This document shows positions 45,621 to 54,149 of a DNA stretch of 64,000 nt, one piece after another. A program made the position numbers and the translations under genes. Source of the DNA: Phytopseudomonas punonensis (GTDB lineage Bacteria > Pseudomonadota > Gammaproteobacteria > Pseudomonadales > Pseudomonadaceae); assembly GCF_900142655.1 (NCBI RefSeq), contig NZ_FRBQ01000002.1:626984-690983 (forward strand). The letters run 5' to 3'. How positions within the stretch are numbered: the first letter of the stretch is position 1; the number at the start of each line of letters is the position of its first letter. The notes under the pieces were generated by a model that did no database searches, was not told the DNA's origin, and worked only from the letters and a program-made list of their open reading frames with translations.

Positions 45621-46517
45621 TCAGACTGCCGCACTTTCCGGCAGTAACGTGGCGATCAACGCCCGCACGCTACCCGGCAGGGCTTCGAGGTCGCGTACCA
45701 GCATGCTGCGTTCGCGCACGGCCCAGGGCTCGTTAAGCTCGATGATGTGCAGCTTCATGGTGCGGCTGTGCCGGCTGGCAGCGGACTCGGGGATGATGCC
45801 GATGCCGACGTTAGCTTCGACCATGCGGCAGATGGCTTCGAAGCCTGACATCTGGATACGCAGCGACAGCGTGCCGCCAAGGGTTTCCACGTGTTCACGC
45901 AGAAAGGTCAGCAGTGTGCTGCCGTCGTGCAGGCCGATGTGCTGGTACTGCAGGGTGTCGCGCAAGCTGACCTGATCGCGACATGCCAGGGGGTGGTTGT
46001 CCGGCACCACCAGCACCAGGCGGTCGGTGCTGAAATGCAGCACCTGCAGGCCGGCCGCTTCCACCGGCCCGGCGATGATGCCCAGGTCGGCACCGCCGTC
46101 GAGCACGCCGCGGACGATATCGCGGCTCAGGCGCTCCTGCAGATCCACCGTTACGCCGGGGCGCTCTGCAAGGAAGCCAGCCAGTATTTCGGGCAGAAAC
46201 TCGGTCACTGCGGTCGTGTTGGCGAAGATGCGGATATGCCCGGCCGAATCACTGCCGTATTCGGTGAACTCGCTTTTCAGGTAATCGACCTGACGCATGA
46301 TCAACCGTGCGTGTTGCAGCAGTCGCTGGCCGGAGGGTGTCAGCTCAACGCCACGGCTGTCGCGATAGAGCAGGCGCGTATCGAGCTGGCCTTCCAGCGC
46401 CTTGATACGCGCGCTGGCTGCGGCGGGCGACAGTGAGGCGCGCCGTGCGCCCTGGGTCAGGCTGGGCGACTCGGCGATATGGATGAAGAGACGCAAATCC
46501 GGCAGATCGAAGTGCAT
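45621..46517 (-). CDS. LysR-type regulator of the itaconate cluster
   Basis: 298 residues. N-terminal winged HTH (LPDLRLFIHIAESPSLTQGARRASLSPAAASARIKALE in pieces), then an effector domain with SAGHIRIFANTTAVTEFLP. It is divergent from the ich-like gene, with 127 bases between them, where LysR regulators typically bind. Its position equals that of PA0877 in P. aeruginosa (ripR/itcR-like). It is a paralogue of the LysR at 60853-61770. The effector is expected to be itaconate or an itaconate derivative. Confidence 0.88.
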   Translation of the reverse strand: MHFDLPDLRLFIHIAESPSLTQGARRASLSPAAASARIKALEGQLDTRLLYRDSRGVELTPSGQRLLQHARLIMRQVDYLKSEFTEYGSDSAGHIRIFANTTAVTEFLPEILAGFLAERPGVTVDLQERLSRDIVRGVLDGGADLGIIAGPVEAAGLQVLHFSTDRLVLVVPDNHPLACRDQVSLRDTLQYQHIGLHDGSTLLTFLREHVETLGGTLSLRIQMSGFEAICRMVEANVGIGIIPESAASRHSRTMKLHIIELNEPWAVRERSMLVRDLEALPGSVRALIATLLPESAAV

Positions 46518-46644
46518 GGTGATCCTGTCAGGCAGCGGAAGCGGCGTTCAGCATATCCGAACGCTGGTTTAAATAAATGAGGATTCTCGGAACGACTGAC
46601 GGATTGCATGCTGGCAGCACATAACAAAACAGCTGGAACCCACC
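46518..46644. promoter_or_regulatory. Divergent control region lysR/itaconate operon
   Basis: 127 bases between the two divergent starts. They include the A/T-rich stretch GGTTTAAATAAATGAGGATT (46566-46585) and the small inverted repeat GAG-GATT-CTC. This is the expected binding region of the LysR protein, but I cannot fix a T-N11-A box. Confidence 0.35.
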
Positions 46645-47472
46645 ATGAGCGACTCTGCTTTTTCCGCCTGGATCGGCCGCGCCGAAGAATCCCACGATCA
46701 ACTGAGCCGCAACCTGGTCAAGCGCATCGCTGCGACCTTGGGCGAAGACACGCCCGCTCACGGCGAAGCCTTGCCGCCGCTCTGGCATTGGGCGTTCTTC
46801 CAGGACCCCATCGCCGAAAGCGGCCTGGGTGGTGACGGCCACCCGGCACGCGGTGGCTTCCTGCCGCCGGCGGAAAACCGCAATCGCATGTGGGCCGGCG
46901 GGCGCCTCGAATTCATCGCGCCCCTGCGGGTCGGCGGCGAGGCCACCCGCGTGTCGACCATCAAGCATATCGAAGAGAAGCATGGCCGCACTGGCGCGCT
47001 GCTGTTCGTCACCGTGCAGCACGACTACCTTCAGGACGGCGAGCTGGCGATCCGCGAGGAACAGGACATCGTCTACCGCGAACCCAGCCCGCCCAAGAGC
47101 GGCGCTGGTGAGGCGCTGCCGAGCGGTGACTGGTGCGAGGGCGTGGTACCCAGCCCAACACTGCTGTTTCGCTACAGCGCGGTGACCTTCAACGGCCATC
47201 GCATTCATTACGACTGGCCCTATGTCACCGACACCGAAGGCTATGCCGGGCTGGTGGTGCACGGCCCGCTGATCGCCACCCTGAACCTGCGCGCGTTCTG
47301 CCGTGCCAACCCGCAGGCCCGCCTGCGTCGCTTCGCCTATCGCGGCCTGCGCCCGCTGGTCGCGCCACAGCCCTTCGAAGTGGCTGGACGGATCAGCGCG
47401 CCGGGCAAGGCGCAGCTGTGGGCTGGCAACAGAGCCGGCATGGCCCAGCAGGCTGACGTGGAATTCGAATGA
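46645..47472 (+). CDS. ich: Itaconyl-CoA hydratase (MaoC/FAS1-like dehydratase fold)
   Basis: Hydrates itaconyl-CoA to (S)-citramalyl-CoA. 275 residues, double hot-dog fold. The hydratase-2 style catalytic segment is TFNGHRIHYDWPY (conserved Asp/His) and the N-domain has GRLEFIAPLRVGG. Position as first gene, followed by an acyl-CoA dehydrogenase, MmgE/PrpD, CaiB/BaiF transferase and CitE-like lyase, equals the P. aeruginosa itaconate (ict-ich-ccl) locus. Related mesaconyl-C4-CoA hydratases have the same fold; context decides. Confidence 0.88.
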   Translation: MSDSAFSAWIGRAEESHDQLSRNLVKRIAATLGEDTPAHGEALPPLWHWAFFQDPIAESGLGGDGHPARGGFLPPAENRNRMWAGGRLEFIAPLRVGGEATRVSTIKHIEEKHGRTGALLFVTVQHDYLQDGELAIREEQDIVYREPSPPKSGAGEALPSGDWCEGVVPSPTLLFRYSAVTFNGHRIHYDWPYVTDTEGYAGLVVHGPLIATLNLRAFCRANPQARLRRFAYRGLRPLVAPQPFEVAGRISAPGKAQLWAGNRAGMAQQADVEFE

Positions 47473-47481
47473 TTGAGCCTA

Positions 47482-47512
47482 CGTAGGGTGGATCACGCTT
47501 CACCGATCCACC
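47482..47512. repeat. Repeat family C, single short copy
   Basis: CGTAGGGTGGATCACGCTTC followed by CACCGATCCACC forms a short palindrome. It shares the GTAGGGTGGA start with the larger copy at 63310-63385. Located in the 79-base gap inside the itaconate operon. Confidence 0.6.
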
Positions 47513-47551
47513 GATATCGGCCGCGACAACAGCAAGAATCGAGGAATCGAG

Positions 47552-48715
47552 ATGACCCCGGAGCAGAACGAAGAACTGAATTTCATCCGCGAAGGCGTAC
47601 GTGGCCTGTGCGCCGAATTCCCGGCCGAATACTGGCGCAAGATCGACGAGGAGAAGGGCTTTCCCGAGGCCTTCGTCCGTGCCATGACCGAAGCCGGCTG
47701 GCTGTCGGCGATGATCCCGGAAGAGTACGGCGGCTCTGGCCTGGGCCTGGCCGAAGCATCGGTGATTCTCGAGGAGGTGAACCGTTGCGGCGGCAACTCC
47801 GGCACCGTGCATGGTCAGATGTACAACATGTTCACGCTACTGCGCCATGGCAGTGAGGCACAAAAGAGCTTCTATCTACCCAAGCTGGCCAGCGGTGAAC
47901 TGCGCCTGCAATCGATGGGCGTCACCGAGCCCACTACCGGCACCGACACCACCAAGATCAAGACCACTGCCGTGCGCCAAGGCGACAAGTACGTGATCAA
48001 CGGCCAGAAGGTGTGGATCTCGCGCATCCAGCATTCCGACCTGATGATTCTGCTGGCGCGCACCACGCCGCTCGCTGAGGTGAAGAAGAAATCCGAAGGC
48101 ATGTCGATCTTCTTGGTCGACCTGCGTGAGGCCATCGGTAATGGCCTGACCGTGCAGCCGATCGCCAACATGGTCAACCACGAGACCAACGAGTTGTTCT
48201 TCGACAACCTGGAAATTCCTGCCAGCAGTTTGATCGGCGAAGAGGGCAAGGGCTTCCGCTACATCCTCGACGGCCTGAATGCCGAGCGTACGCTGATCGC
48301 TGCCGAGTGCATCGGCGATGGTCGTTGGTTCATCGAGAAGGCCAGTGCCTACGCCCGTGATCGCGTGGTGTTCGGCCGGCCCATCGGCCAGAACCAGGGC
48401 GTGCAGTTCCCCATTGCCAAGGCGCATATCGAAGTGGAGGCCGCCGACCTGATGCGCTGGCGCGCCTGCGAACAGTACGACCGCGGCGAGAACGCCGGGG
48501 CCAGCGCTAACATGGCCAAGTACCTGGCAGCGGAGGCTTCTTGGGCAGCGGCGAATGCCTGCCTGCAGACCCACGGCGGCTTCGGCTTCGCCAATGAATA
48601 CGACGTCGAACGCAAGTTCCGCGAAACCCGCCTGTATCAGGTGGCGCCGATCTCCACCAACCTGATCATGTCGTACGTGGCCGAGCATTTGCTCGAGCTG
48701 CCACGTAGTTTCTGA
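47552..48715 (+). CDS. Acyl-CoA dehydrogenase of the itaconate cluster
   Basis: 387 residues with the standard three-part dehydrogenase fold: IPEEYGGSGLGLAEASVILEE in pieces, SMGVTEPTTGTDTTKIKT (substrate/FAD contact), KVWISRIQHSDLMILLAR, and the C-terminal THGGFGFANEYDVERKFRE. FAD-dependent. In the P. aeruginosa cluster the equivalent gene is PA0879, whose exact step is unclear; a saturated C5 acid such as methylsuccinyl-CoA is a possible substrate. Ends 10 bases before the MmgE/PrpD gene. Confidence 0.9.
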   Translation: MTPEQNEELNFIREGVRGLCAEFPAEYWRKIDEEKGFPEAFVRAMTEAGWLSAMIPEEYGGSGLGLAEASVILEEVNRCGGNSGTVHGQMYNMFTLLRHGSEAQKSFYLPKLASGELRLQSMGVTEPTTGTDTTKIKTTAVRQGDKYVINGQKVWISRIQHSDLMILLARTTPLAEVKKKSEGMSIFLVDLREAIGNGLTVQPIANMVNHETNELFFDNLEIPASSLIGEEGKGFRYILDGLNAERTLIAAECIGDGRWFIEKASAYARDRVVFGRPIGQNQGVQFPIAKAHIEVEAADLMRWRACEQYDRGENAGASANMAKYLAAEASWAAANACLQTHGGFGFANEYDVERKFRETRLYQVAPISTNLIMSYVAEHLLELPRSF

Positions 48716-48725
48716 GGAGCCTGTC

Positions 48726-50075
48726 ATGAGCCATACCCAAGCCCTGGCAGGTTTTCTCGCCGAGTTGCGTTACGACGATCTGCCTGACTACGTGCTCGAT
48801 CGCACCGAAGACCTGTTCCTCGACTGGCTCGGCTCGGCCCTGGCCAGCGAGGGCGCGCGGCCGATTCCGCTGTTCGAAGCCTATGCGCAGAAAATGGGCC
48901 CGGCTGATGGCCCAGCACGCATTCTGGTCAATGGCCGCGGCACTTCGGCGTACTTCGCGGCGCTGGTCAATGGCGCGTCGTCCCATCTGGTCGAACAGGA
49001 TGACCTGCACAACAGCTCGGTGCTGCACCCGGCCACCGTGGTATTTCCGGCGGCCCTGGCAGCCGCGCAGGATCTCGGCAAGACCGGCCGCGAGCTGTTG
49101 TTGGCGTCGGTGGCCGGCTACGAGGCGGGCATTCGCATCGGTGAATTCCTCGGTCGTTCCCATTACCGCATCTTCCACACTACAGCGACGGTCGGCACCC
49201 TGGCCGCCGCCGTGGCCGTGGGCAAGTTGCTGAACTTCGACCAGAAGCAGTTCGTGCATCTGCTAGGCAATGCTGGCACCCAGGCCGCCGGGTTGTGGGA
49301 GTTCCTGCGCGACGCTGCTGACTCCAAGCAGCTGCACACCGCCAAGGCTGCTGCCGACGGCCTGCTGGCTGCGTATTTCACCGAGCAGGGCCTGACCGGT
49401 GCACAGAACATCCTCGAGGGCGAGCAGGGCATGGCCGCCGGAATGTCCAGCGACGCCAATCCGAGCAAACTGTCGGATCGCCTCGGCAGCCGCTGGGCGC
49501 TGGCGGAAACCTCGTTCAAGTTCCACGCCTCGTGCCGGCATACCCACCCGGCCGCCGATGCGTTGCTGGAGCTGATGCAGCGCGAAGGCCTTCGGCATGG
49601 CGACATCGCCCAGGTGATCACCCATGTGCATCAGGGCGCCATCGATGTGCTGGGGCGTGTTGTGGTGCCGCAGACCGTGCACCAGGCCAAGTTTTCCATG
49701 GGCACCGTGCTGGGCCTGATCGCCGTGCATGGCAAGGCGCAGCTCACCGAGTTCGAGAACCTGTCGCTCAGCGATGCTGACGTCAGCGAATTCAGGAGCA
49801 AGGTCAGCATGCGCCTCGACCCCGAGGTGGACGGCGCCTATCCGGCGCGCTGGCTGGGTCGGGTCGAAGTGGTCACCATCGACGGCCGCACCTTGCACGG
49901 CGCTATCGACGAGCCCAAGGGCGATCCGGGCAACACCCTCAGCCGCGCCGAGCTGGAAGACAAGTTCCGCCGCCTACTGGCCTTCGCCGGCAAGCGCAGC
50001 AGCGATGAGGCGGGCGAGTTGATTGCCAAGGTTTGGCGCCTGCGGCAAATCGATGACCTGAGCAACCTGGCCTGA
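48726..50075 (+). CDS. MmgE/PrpD family protein
   Basis: 449 residues of the MmgE/PrpD fold (2-methylcitrate dehydratase, cis-aconitate decarboxylase, iminodisuccinate epimerase). Typical segments: FLDWLGSALAS, ASSHLVEQDDLHNSSVLHPA read in parts (conserved DD/H), VAGYEAGIRIGEFLGRSHY, HTTATVGTLAAAVAVGKLL and FKFHASCRHTHPAADAL. The family includes cis-aconitate decarboxylase, which makes itaconate, but here a hydratase or isomerase role in itaconate-derivative breakdown is more likely. Same place as PA0881. Confidence 0.88.
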   Translation: MSHTQALAGFLAELRYDDLPDYVLDRTEDLFLDWLGSALASEGARPIPLFEAYAQKMGPADGPARILVNGRGTSAYFAALVNGASSHLVEQDDLHNSSVLHPATVVFPAALAAAQDLGKTGRELLLASVAGYEAGIRIGEFLGRSHYRIFHTTATVGTLAAAVAVGKLLNFDQKQFVHLLGNAGTQAAGLWEFLRDAADSKQLHTAKAAADGLLAAYFTEQGLTGAQNILEGEQGMAAGMSSDANPSKLSDRLGSRWALAETSFKFHASCRHTHPAADALLELMQREGLRHGDIAQVITHVHQGAIDVLGRVVVPQTVHQAKFSMGTVLGLIAVHGKAQLTEFENLSLSDADVSEFRSKVSMRLDPEVDGAYPARWLGRVEVVTIDGRTLHGAIDEPKGDPGNTLSRAELEDKFRRLLAFAGKRSSDEAGELIAKVWRLRQIDDLSNLA

Positions 50076-50102
50076 CTACACGATTGAAACGGGAAAACCG
50101 CC

Positions 50103-51305
50103 ATGAATAACAATACGCAGCCCCGGCCATTGGACGGCATCACCGTGGTCAGTCTGGAACATGCCATCGCGGCGCCGTTCTGCACCCGTCAGCTCGCCGA
50201 CATGGGCGCTCGGGTGATCAAGGTCGAGCGCCCCGGCAGTGGTGATTTCGCGCGCGGTTACGACGAGCGGGTCAATGGCCTGGCGTCGCACTTCGTGTGG
50301 ACCAACCGTTCCAAGGAAAGCCTGACCCTCGACCTCAAACAGGACGATGCCGGTGAGGTGCTCGACCACCTGCTGGCCAAGGCCGACGTACTGGTGCAGA
50401 ACCTCGCGCCAGGCGCGGCGGCACGTATGGGCCTGTCGTTCGAGACGTTGCATGAGCGTTTCCCGAAGCTGATCGTCTGCGACATTTCCGGCTACGGCGA
50501 AGGCGGCAGCTACGAGAAGAAGAAGGCTTACGACCTGCTGATTCAGAGCGAAGGGGGCTTCCTGTCGGTCACTGGCGGGGCCGGTGACGACCAACTGGCC
50601 AAGGCCGGCTGCTCCATCGCCGATATCGCCGCCGGCATGTATGCCTACAGCAACATTCTGGCGGCCCTGCTGCTGCGCGGCAGGACCGGTCTGGGCAGCC
50701 GCATCGATGTGAGCATGCTCGAGAGCCTGGTCGAGTGGATGGGCTATCCCCTGTATTACGCGTACGACGGTGCCACGCCGCCGCCGCGTGCCGGGGCCGC
50801 CCACTCGACCATCTATCCCTACGGCCCATTTCCCGCCGGCGACGGCGGCACGGTGATGCTCGGTCTGCAGAACGAACGGGAGTGGCAGGCGTTCTGCGAG
50901 CGGGTGTTGCTGCAGCCCGAGCTGGCGAGTGACGAGCGCTTTTCCGCCAACTTCAAGCGTTCGGCCAATCGGGAAACGCTACGCGCGATCATCGTTGAAA
51001 CCTTCGCCGCGCTGAGCGCCGAACAGGTGATCGAACGGCTGGAGCAGGCGCAGATCGCCAATGCCCACGTCAATGATATGGCCGACGTCTGGGCCCACCC
51101 ACAACTCAAGGCCCGCGACCGCTGGCGCCAGGTCGACAGCCCCGCCGGCAGCCTGCCCGCGTTGCTGCCACCGGGCAGCAACAGCGCCTTCAGTGCGCGC
51201 ATGGATGCCGTGCCGGCGCTCGGTGAGCACACCGATGCCTTGCTCGCCGAGCTGGGCTACGGCGAGGCGCAGATAGCCGGTTTGAAAGTGAGCGGGGCGG
51301 TTTGA
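50103..51305 (+). CDS. ict: Itaconate CoA-transferase (CaiB/BaiF class III)
   Basis: Activates itaconate with CoA from succinyl-CoA. 400 residues. Class III fold with VVSLEHAIAAPFCTRQLADMGA at the start and KVERPGSGDFAR. The catalytic Asp174 lies in CSIADIAAGMYA, and SRIDVSMLESLVEWM follows. Sits between MmgE/PrpD and the CitE-like lyase as in PA0882. A second CaiB/BaiF gene at 59469-60674 is clearly different in sequence. Confidence 0.9.
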   Translation: MNNNTQPRPLDGITVVSLEHAIAAPFCTRQLADMGARVIKVERPGSGDFARGYDERVNGLASHFVWTNRSKESLTLDLKQDDAGEVLDHLLAKADVLVQNLAPGAAARMGLSFETLHERFPKLIVCDISGYGEGGSYEKKKAYDLLIQSEGGFLSVTGGAGDDQLAKAGCSIADIAAGMYAYSNILAALLLRGRTGLGSRIDVSMLESLVEWMGYPLYYAYDGATPPPRAGAAHSTIYPYGPFPAGDGGTVMLGLQNEREWQAFCERVLLQPELASDERFSANFKRSANRETLRAIIVETFAALSAEQVIERLEQAQIANAHVNDMADVWAHPQLKARDRWRQVDSPAGSLPALLPPGSNSAFSARMDAVPALGEHTDALLAELGYGEAQIAGLKVSGAV

Positions 51306-51330
51306 ATGCCAGGTGCGAAGAAGGGCTTTT

Positions 51331-51381
51331 TGTGGGATCGGGCCATGCCCGCGAAATTCGCGCGCATGGCGGGCTCCCACA
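51331..51381. repeat. REP-like palindrome, family B, between ict and ccl
   Basis: A 51-bp imperfect palindrome. The left arm begins TGTGGGATCGGGCCATGC and the right arm ends GGCGGGCTCCCACA. Same family as 36770-36837. It interrupts the otherwise tight itaconate operon and could fold in the mRNA. Confidence 0.8.
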
Positions 51382-51448
51382 GGTGGATCACATAGCGCCT
51401 TAGTCCACTATCAGTCATTAAAGATCTTTAAGTCAGGAAGCAGATGCC

Positions 51449-52273
51449 ATGACGACCTCCATCATCCGGACCGCGCTGTTCGTGCCCGCTTCGCGACCCG
51501 AGCGCATTCCCAAGGCGCTGGCCAGCGGTGCCGACGCGGTGATCGTCGACCTCGAGGACGCGGTGCAGGAAAGCCTCAAGGTCGAAGCGCGAGACAACCT
51601 CGACCGTTTTCTGACCGACAACCCTGAAGCGCGCCTGCTGGTGCGCATCAATTCACCCGAACACGCCGGGCATGCCGCGGACATCGCGCTTTGCCTGCGC
51701 CATGTCGGGGTGATTGGCGTACTGCTGCCCAAGGTTGAAAGCGCTGCCCAGGTGGCCCGCGTGGGCGAGGCCGGCAAGCCGGTCTGGCCGATCATCGAAA
51801 GTGCCCGTGGCCTGTATGAATTGCCGGCCATCGCCGCAGCCGCCGGGGTCGAGCGGCTGTCCTTCGGCGGCCTGGATCTGGGCCTGGATCTTGGCCTGAA
51901 CAGCGGTACCGCAGCCGCCGAGCGCCTGCTTGATCAGGCGCGCTACGCCGTTCTGCTGCACAGCCGCCTGGCCAATCTGGCCGCACCACTGGATAGCGTA
52001 TTTCCGGCGATTCAGGACCAGGCCGGCCTCGACCGTGCCAGTCGCGATGCCCGCGACATGGGCTTCGGCGGCCTGCTGTGCATCCATCCCGGTCAGGTTG
52101 CCGTGGTGCACGGGGCAATGGCGCCCTCGGCTGAAGAGCTCGATTGGGCGCGCCGAGTGCTGCAGGCCGGCGCGGGTGGCGACGGGGTGTTCGTGGTCGA
52201 CGGGCAGATGATTGATGCACCGGTGGTCGGCCGGGCGAAGCGCATCGTTCAGCGCGCGGGCGGGGCTGATTAG
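51449..52273 (+). CDS. ccl: (S)-citramalyl-CoA lyase (CitE-like, HpcH/HpaI)
   Basis: Cleaves citramalyl-CoA to pyruvate and acetyl-CoA, the last step of itaconate catabolism. 274 residues, TIM barrel: ALFVPASRPERIPKAL, VDLEDAVQESLK (metal/CoA contact), LLVRINSP, LLPKVESAAQV, ARGLYELP and FGGLLCIHPGQV. The order ict-ccl matches PA0882-PA0883. Related CitE-like enzymes act on malyl- or citryl-groups; context favours citramalyl-CoA. Confidence 0.9.
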   Translation: MTTSIIRTALFVPASRPERIPKALASGADAVIVDLEDAVQESLKVEARDNLDRFLTDNPEARLLVRINSPEHAGHAADIALCLRHVGVIGVLLPKVESAAQVARVGEAGKPVWPIIESARGLYELPAIAAAAGVERLSFGGLDLGLDLGLNSGTAAAERLLDQARYAVLLHSRLANLAAPLDSVFPAIQDQAGLDRASRDARDMGFGGLLCIHPGQVAVVHGAMAPSAEELDWARRVLQAGAGGDGVFVVDGQMIDAPVVGRAKRIVQRAGGAD

Positions 52274-53389
<1,116 letters not shown>

Positions 53390-53415
53390 CTACCGCTTAA
53401 TCCTGCGACATCAGA

Positions 53416-53445
53416 GGCCGCATCCATCAAGGATGCGGCCTTTTT
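53416..53445 (+). terminator. Intrinsic terminator after DctP1
   Basis: The perfect 10-bp stem GGCCGCATCC/GGATGCGGCC, loop ATCAA, then TTTTT. It ends the itaconate transcript before the efflux operon. Confidence 0.92.
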
Positions 53446-53470
53446 GTATCTGCATACCCAACTGCGATTT

Positions 53471-53501
53471 CCCGGGTATCGCTGCGCTCAACCCAGGCTA
53501 C
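53471..53501. repeat. Repeat family A, single arm
   Basis: The sequence beginning CCCGGGTATCGCTGCGCTCA and ending ACCCAGGCTAC, an inverted single arm of the same element as at 58324-58395. Confidence 0.65.
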
Positions 53502-53591
53502 ATAACCCGCTATTCAGCACAAAACCCTGAACCCATGAGCGGCTCAATCTGTCACTTCAGAGTCCTCGTATATTTCAAAGTATTTCCAATA

Positions 53592-53618
53592 TTGATAACA
53601 AGTATTACGAAATGTAAT
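53592..53618 (+). promoter_or_regulatory. Candidate promoter of the MarR efflux operon
   Basis: TTGATA (53592-53597) and TGTAAT (53613-53618) with a 15-base spacer in an A/T-rich patch. The -10 overlaps the inverted repeat ATTAC-N5-GTAAT (53604-53618). It lies immediately upstream of the two palindromes at 53630 and 53660. Confidence 0.45.
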
Positions 53619-53629
53619 TGGGCTGATCG

Positions 53630-53641
53630 CTGCCTGGGCAG
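53630..53641. promoter_or_regulatory. Palindromic operator copy 1 (CTGCCTGGGCAG)
   Basis: A perfect 12-bp palindrome followed by TAAT, just downstream of the candidate promoter. The identical site lies 30 bases on. Confidence 0.65.
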
Positions 53642-53659
53642 TAATCTGCATGGCATTCA

Positions 53660-53671
53660 CTGCCTGGGCAG
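53660..53671. promoter_or_regulatory. Palindromic operator copy 2 (CTGCCTGGGCAG)
   Basis: A second identical palindrome, 10 bases before the marR start. The 30-base centre spacing equals about three helical turns, so two dimers would bind the same face of the DNA. Confidence 0.65.
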
Positions 53672-53681
53672 GTAATTCCCG

Positions 53682-54149
53682 ATGCCACATTTCGACCGCG
53701 AGCGGTTTTCGCTGCAGCATTCACCCGGCCACCTGATCGCGCTGATCAATCAGCTCAAGGACCGCATGCTCGAGCGCCACCTGGTGGATCACGGCGTGAC
53801 GGCCGCGCAGTTCAAGGTGGTGCTGCTGATCAGCCAGAGCCGTGCCAGCACGCCGGCCGACCTGGTGCGCCTGCTCAACCTCGACAGCGGGGCGATGACC
53901 CGCATGCTCGACCGCCTGGAACAGAAGGGCCTGCTCACCCGCGAGCGCAGCCATGAGGATCGCCGCCAGGTGCGCCTCACCCTCACCGATGCGGGCAATG
54001 CCCTAGGTGTGCGGGTACCGCAGATCGCCGCCGACGCCACCAACGAGCTGACCGGCTGCCTCACTAGCGCCGAACTCGACGAATTCCAACGCCTGATGAA
54101 AAAGATACTGATGGCCGCCGATGCCTTGCCAGAGCTGCCAGGAGAATGA
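53682..54149 (+). CDS. MarR-family repressor of the efflux operon
   Basis: 155 residues. MarR winged HTH: VTAAQFKVVLLISQ, ADLVRLLNLDSGAMTRMLDRLEQKGL (recognition, read in parts) and the wing RSHEDRRQVRLTLT. First gene of a four-gene operon with the outer-membrane factor, EmrA and EmrB. Such MarR genes usually repress their own operon and are released by small aromatic or lipophilic compounds. Its stop overlaps the next start (ATGATG). Confidence 0.88.
   Translation: MPHFDRERFSLQHSPGHLIALINQLKDRMLERHLVDHGVTAAQFKVVLLISQSRASTPADLVRLLNLDSGAMTRMLDRLEQKGLLTRERSHEDRRQVRLTLTDAGNALGVRVPQIAADATNELTGCLTSAELDEFQRLMKKILMAADALPELPGE

Larger units (their letters stand above)
53390..53681. other. Intergenic region between DctP1 and the MarR efflux operon
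   Basis: 292 bases carrying the dctP1 terminator, one arm of repeat family A, an A/T-rich promoter region and two identical 12-bp palindromes. No gene. Confidence 0.7.

Noticed and set aside
45446..45736. A short plus-strand frame upstream of the lysR gene
   Set aside because: Overlaps the end of the lysR gene on the other strand, has arbitrary composition and lacks a ribosome site.
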